Of a stretch of 30,457 nucleotides of DNA, positions 26,759 through 30,457 are shown piece after piece. Where the stretch lies: positions 1 to 30,457 of the forward strand of contig CADWAF010000003.1 of assembly GCA_902984215.1 (NCBI GenBank), read 5' to 3'. The DNA is from Willaertia magna. Taxonomy: Eukaryota > Heterolobosea > Eutetramitea > Acrasida > Naegleriidae. Positions within the stretch are counted from its first letter, which is position 1, and every line of letters starts with the position of its first letter. A program made the position numbers and the translations under genes. The notes under the pieces were generated by a model, which saw only the letters and a list, made by a program, of their open reading frames with translations, was not told the origin of the DNA and made no database searches.

Positions 26759-27654
26759 ATGAAATCTTTAAAAATGCAACAAGCAAAGTGCTCGACAACT
26801 TCGGCAAAGTCAAAGGCAAGAATATTGAATCAAGATAAAGGAAGGGATATTAAGGACTCATCCTTTTCAGCTCCTATTGTAGATTATTCATTTAAACAGT
26901 TAACTTCATGTATAGATTTATTAGGAAAGGCTATTGAACCGAGACAGGGAGAGAAAAAGCTGTTGAGCAAGCCTTCTACTTTATCTAAGGACTCGAACGA
27001 TAAAAATAAACTTTTAAATATTCAAAGTGAAGAAAAGGAGGAACAATTAATTATCAAACGAGGAAACAGAGATGTACAGAAAGGAAATAGCAATAATTCA
27101 AATTTTAAAGATGACCAATCGGACGAAGTGTCCTTAATTGATAAGAAAAATCAAGTCTCGGGCGAAGAGGAAGAAGAGAAGTACAGTAAATTTTTAGGAA
27201 GAGGAATAAAACTATCCAATAACAACTTAACAAATCTAGCAGAGTTTGCGACTGTTGTTAATGAGGTGTTAGAAACACCAGAAGAATTGTCATGGTTGGA
27301 TCTATCTTATAATAACTTTTCTACCTTGGAAACTATTGTAAGTACTAACCAACGTTATTGGTTTTAACATAATGTAACTAGGAATCACTGCCTTTCAATA
27401 TTACATCCCTATACCTTCACTCAAATAATATAAGCTCATTAAAAGAAATAGTCAGACTGAAAAAGTTTAAAGACCTGAAACGTTTGACATTGTTTGGAAA
27501 TCCGGTCGAGGAAATAAGGAACTATAGATATTGTATGCTAAGCCTGTTCCCAGAATTAAAGAATTTCGATTTTGTAACTGTGACTGATAGGGATAGAGAC
27601 ACGGCAGCAACATTCAAAGAATTATTTTGGCCAAAAGCTCCTAAGAAAAAGTAG
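26759..27654 (+). CDS. LRRC51: LRRC51 orthologue, ciliary leucine-rich-repeat protein (two exons)
   Basis: Exons 26759-27337 and 27382-27654, giving 283 residues. Start is MKSLKMQQAK. The conserved parts align well with animal LRRC51 as I remember it: PIVDYSFKQLTSCIDLL, then after an inserted Lys/Asn/Glu-rich linker IKLSNNNLTNLAEFATVVNE, PEELSWLDLSYNNFSTLE, and across the intron TSLYLHSNNISSLKEI, LKRLTLFGNPVEEIRNYRYC and FDFVTVTDRDRDTAATFKEL. LRRC51 (part of the LRTOMT locus in primates) is conserved mainly in species with cilia or flagella. The linker (~75-150) is an insertion relative to the ~190-residue vertebrate protein. With CFAP184 5 kb away, this is the second flagellar gene in the window. 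It is convergent with the PP2A subunit gene (220 bp between ends). Confidence 0.92.
27338..27381 (+). other. Intron in LRRC51 (44 bp)
   Basis: GTAAGT donor, AACTAG acceptor, phase 0. Splicing continues ...STLETI into ESLPFNITSLYLHSN and completes the LRRC51 C-terminus. A TACTAAC sits immediately after the donor; TTTTAACAT nearer the acceptor is the likelier branch site. Confidence 0.92.
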
Positions 27655-27874
27655 TTTATAAACCTAAGGAATTCATGTGACATTTTCCTTTCATTTATTC
27701 CAATTCTCTAAAACATGTAAATATAATTAAATGAAATACAGCTGTGTCATGTTCACACTAATATTTCTTCTTTAAGGGGGCAGTGTGGTGTCCCCTTAAT
27801 AAAGCTCGCACTAACTCATCAAACTTCACAGTTCAGGCATACAATTACTAAAAACATCAGGACCAAATAAAAGT

Positions 27875-30370
27875 TTACTCCTCAAAGTCTAACATGAAAT
27901 TTTGTCTGTCATGCATCCCAGAATCAACAATCTCTTCATCAATCATATCTACAGCTCCTTGTTGTTCTTCTTCATCATCTAGCAGCATTCTTTCATATTC
28001 TTCCTTTGCATATTGTGCCCAAACATTTGTACTTCCTAAAGTGCCTCTTTGTTCAAAAACAAAGAATTTGTTTAGATTAAAAAGAATATTGAAAAATATT
28101 GGTGACATCTTAGACTTCTTAATATCTGAAAGTGTGATAACATCCCTTTTCTTTGGCTTTAACATGTCTATTCTAAAATATTTGTTATCATTTAAATAAA
28201 AAGGTGTTACTTACATTTGACAATGAATATCTGAAAACGATATCTCTGCATCATATTGTTTTATCCTTTCTTTTTGTTCAGCAAACACTTGTTCCAACTC
28301 ATAAAGAGATAAAACACCATCACCATCAACATCTATACATCTAAACCAATATTCTTGTGAAACTGGTGTTGTTTTATCTTCCTCAGATAAACAAAACCAA
28401 ACAAAGTCTTCATAAGACATCATTCCATGTACAGGAGCAGTTAACTTCCTACCATGCCCTAACATTATCCTTTCAATTATAAACTCAGTTAAAGAATTAT
28501 CACCATAATTCATTAAATCCTCTTTCGATAACATATTATCATGATCAGTATCAAGCTCCAAAAATTTACAATACAATACATAAAAGTGTTCGTAAGCAAA
28601 AAAATTAATCTCTCCATTTGTGTCTTGTTCTTTTTCTAATAATTTAAAACTTTCCAACAAGGGACTATTCTTAAATTCTCTAAATGATATCTTTCCATTA
28701 CCAGATCTATTAACAGAATAAAAAATTCTAATAATTACAGTCTCTGCATATTTTCTTTGAAATTCAGGTGTAGTTTTTAAAAAAGCTAAACCTGGATGTG
28801 TTAATAATAATTCATTTAAAATATCAGTAAAATCTGAAGGTAAAATAAAATCATTTTCACTCTTTCTTATAGCATTAAAGAATTTTTGATGTTCTGAATC
28901 AAAATACATGTCTTTTTTCCAAAAATCTTCAAACATTTCACAAGTCACTTTACCTAATCCATACACATCAATTTTATGAAATAAATGAGATGTAAAGAAA
29001 TAAGGTAATTGACAGACGTCAGTAACTAAAGATTTAAACTCCTCTATCGTTACTCCATCCATATTCTTTAAGAAAAATTGTTTAATCTTCATTATATCTT
29101 CCCTAGTTTTCTCATTAGATGGTGGTTTATTAGGATAATAAAATCTTGGAATTTTAGAAAATGAACTCTCATAAGATGACATTTTCATTTTCTTCTTTTG
29201 ACTTTCATATGTGTTGGCAGCATTTTGTAATTCTTTTAATTTCTTTTGTAAAATACCAGTTTTTAAATGAACTTGAGAATCAGAAACATTAAATTCTAAT
29301 CCATCAATATCTGCAAAAATTAATTTCTTTTTTGGTGTTATAGAAACTGGTGATAATTCAAATTCAGAAAATGATTTTGGTTTTGTTGGCGAATGAAGTG
29401 GAGATCTTGGAGGTTGAATAACATTGTTTGATGAAGAACTATTAAAACTACTATTAGGAGAAAGTAAACCATTACCACTACTGTTACTTTCTCTACTTGT
29501 TCCAATATTTATAAGAGGAGGAGATGGAGAATTACCAAGCATATTTAGTGAAGAGCCTATTAAAGGTGGTGAGTTAACATTATTACAAGACATAGATGAT
29601 GTAAACCCATTATTGTTGTTATTGTTAAAATATCCAAAAGGATTGACATTAGATGACGTAATATCTTGATTTAATGACATTTGAAAATCTCCATCATTAT
29701 GATAATTATGATGATCATGAATTGAAAGTTTTTGTTGAATTGTTGAAACAGTAATATCCAATTCATCAACTAAAACCGGTGAATTAGGTGATCTAGGGGA
29801 TGAAATTAACTTAGAACTACCTGAAGAATGTCTATTAGATAAGGTAGTATTATTTAAAGAAGAAGAATTAGTTGAAGATATTGAATTATTAACTAAAGAT
29901 GAAAAAGAATTTCCACTTTTCGTTGGGGATGATGGTTGTTTTACATTGTGATGATTTAAAAGTGGGGATCTAGGACGATTTAATATTGTCGTTGATGATG
30001 TTGCACTATTAGTGTTTTGATTATTTAAAATATTATTTGTTGTTATAGAAATAGTTTGATTGATTGATTGAGAAGGGATAAAGTTATTTGAAAATTGAGG
30101 TATTGTTGTAGTTGTTATTGGTTGAATATTATTTGTAGTTGTTGCAGAAGTAGAGAAAGGGGGTATGTGTATATAATTATCTTCATTCATTTTCTTATCA
30201 TTACTATTTGATAGATATTGAGATTCTATATATTTGTACATCATTTCTTGAGATTCTGATTTTCCGTTCCAATATAAATATAATTCATTAAGTTTTTGTT
30301 TTGCGTATTGATTTAATTCATTAGGTTTGTCAGTTTCTTTTGATTTAGGTGGTTCTGAAACAAAGTCCAT
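27875..30370 (-). CDS. PPP2R3: PP2A regulatory subunit, B'' (PPP2R3) type (two exons)
   Basis: Exons on the minus strand are 30370-28215 and 28172-27875, giving 817 residues. B'' subunits recruit and direct the protein phosphatase 2A core in a Ca2+-influenced way. The first ~350 residues are Ser/Asn/Pro-rich low complexity. The B'' core starts near IPRFYYPNK and contains GVTIEEFKSLV, YFFTSHLFHKIDVYG, IFYSVNRSGNGKISFREF, and two EF-hand loops: DTDHDNMLSKED (607-618) and DVDGDGVLSLYE (680-691). Both loops have good Ca-ligand residues. The intron joins ISFSDIHCQ to IIDMLKPKKRDVITLSDIKK, and exon 2 has the diagnostic B'' tail FFNILFNLNKFFVFEQR, matching vertebrate FFNTLFNLNKF. The last residues are acidic. 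In related protists B'' members also act at centrosomes/basal bodies, but nothing here proves that. Confidence 0.92.
28173..28214 (-). other. Intron in the PP2A B'' gene (42 bp)
   Basis: Minus strand GTAAGT donor from 28214, TTTTAG acceptor ending at 28173; splits an ATA codon after two bases. GATAAC about 14 bases upstream of the acceptor is a branch-site candidate. Confidence 0.92.
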
Positions 30371-30457
30371 TGAATCTTTGATAATGAAAATTATAAATTT
30401 GATCTAAAAAAAATAACGGAAAACAAAACCCAACAATCAAGTCTTGCTATTTTTTTT

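Noticed and set aside
1..30457. tRNA, rRNA, CRISPR array, transposon or viral genes
   Set aside because: I saw no cloverleaf-type sequence, no regular spaced repeats, and no transposase, integrase or reverse-transcriptase motifs in any frame.

Overview
This is an AT-rich, gene-dense nuclear segment of a single-celled eukaryote. The evidence is: spliceosomal introns with GTAAGT-type donors, orthologues of eukaryote-only proteins (LRRC51, CFAP184/CCDC96, PP2A B'' subunit, PRA1-family protein, heterotrimeric G-alpha domain), standard stop codons (TAA, TAG and TGA all used), gaps of only a few bases between convergent genes, and no operon or ribosome-binding-site structure. Two conserved axonemal genes mean the organism builds motile flagella. 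My best guess is a free-living amoeboflagellate such as a heterolobosean (Naegleria-like), but that is inference and could be wrong.

Layout. 1-1770 holds an RCC1-repeat gene that looks decayed (frameshift plus in-frame stop). 2107-3525 is a coiled-coil protein, convergent with a small putative mitochondrial membrane protein (3535-4023). That gene diverges from a large three-exon Golgi-type glycosyltransferase-like gene (4084-7239). 7344-9044 is an extremely AT-rich F-box-like/LRR protein. 9428-10306 is an acidic nuclear-type protein with a SUMO-interaction-like motif. A minus-strand block follows: two-exon calcineurin-like phosphoesterase, unknown basic/acidic protein, UV-damage endonuclease (UVDE), three-exon coiled-coil/PH protein, PRA1-family membrane protein, low-complexity protein with two copies of a basic peptide, ankyrin-repeat protein, and a thioredoxin-fold protein without CxxC. 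The last shares a 57-bp divergent promoter with CFAP184/CCDC96 (21424-22647). 22652-25846 encodes a 1064-residue protein combining a G-alpha domain with two BTB-like regions. A 0.9-kb non-coding gap separates it from LRRC51 (two exons), which converges on a PP2A B''-type regulatory subunit (two exons).

What stands out. (1) The G-alpha/BTB/BTB fusion resembles the layout of RhoBTB proteins but with a heterotrimeric-type GTPase whose switch II glutamine is replaced by glutamate. (2) A GC-rich E2F-like site (TTTGGCGGG / TCCCGCCAAA) sits just upstream of four genes in an otherwise AT-rich window, one of them an axonemal gene. (3) Introns are tiny (37-59 bp); splicing them joins several apparently separate reading frames and restores catalytic or family-diagnostic sequence, such as the GNHD motif of the phosphoesterase, the C-terminus of LRRC51 and that of PP2A B''.
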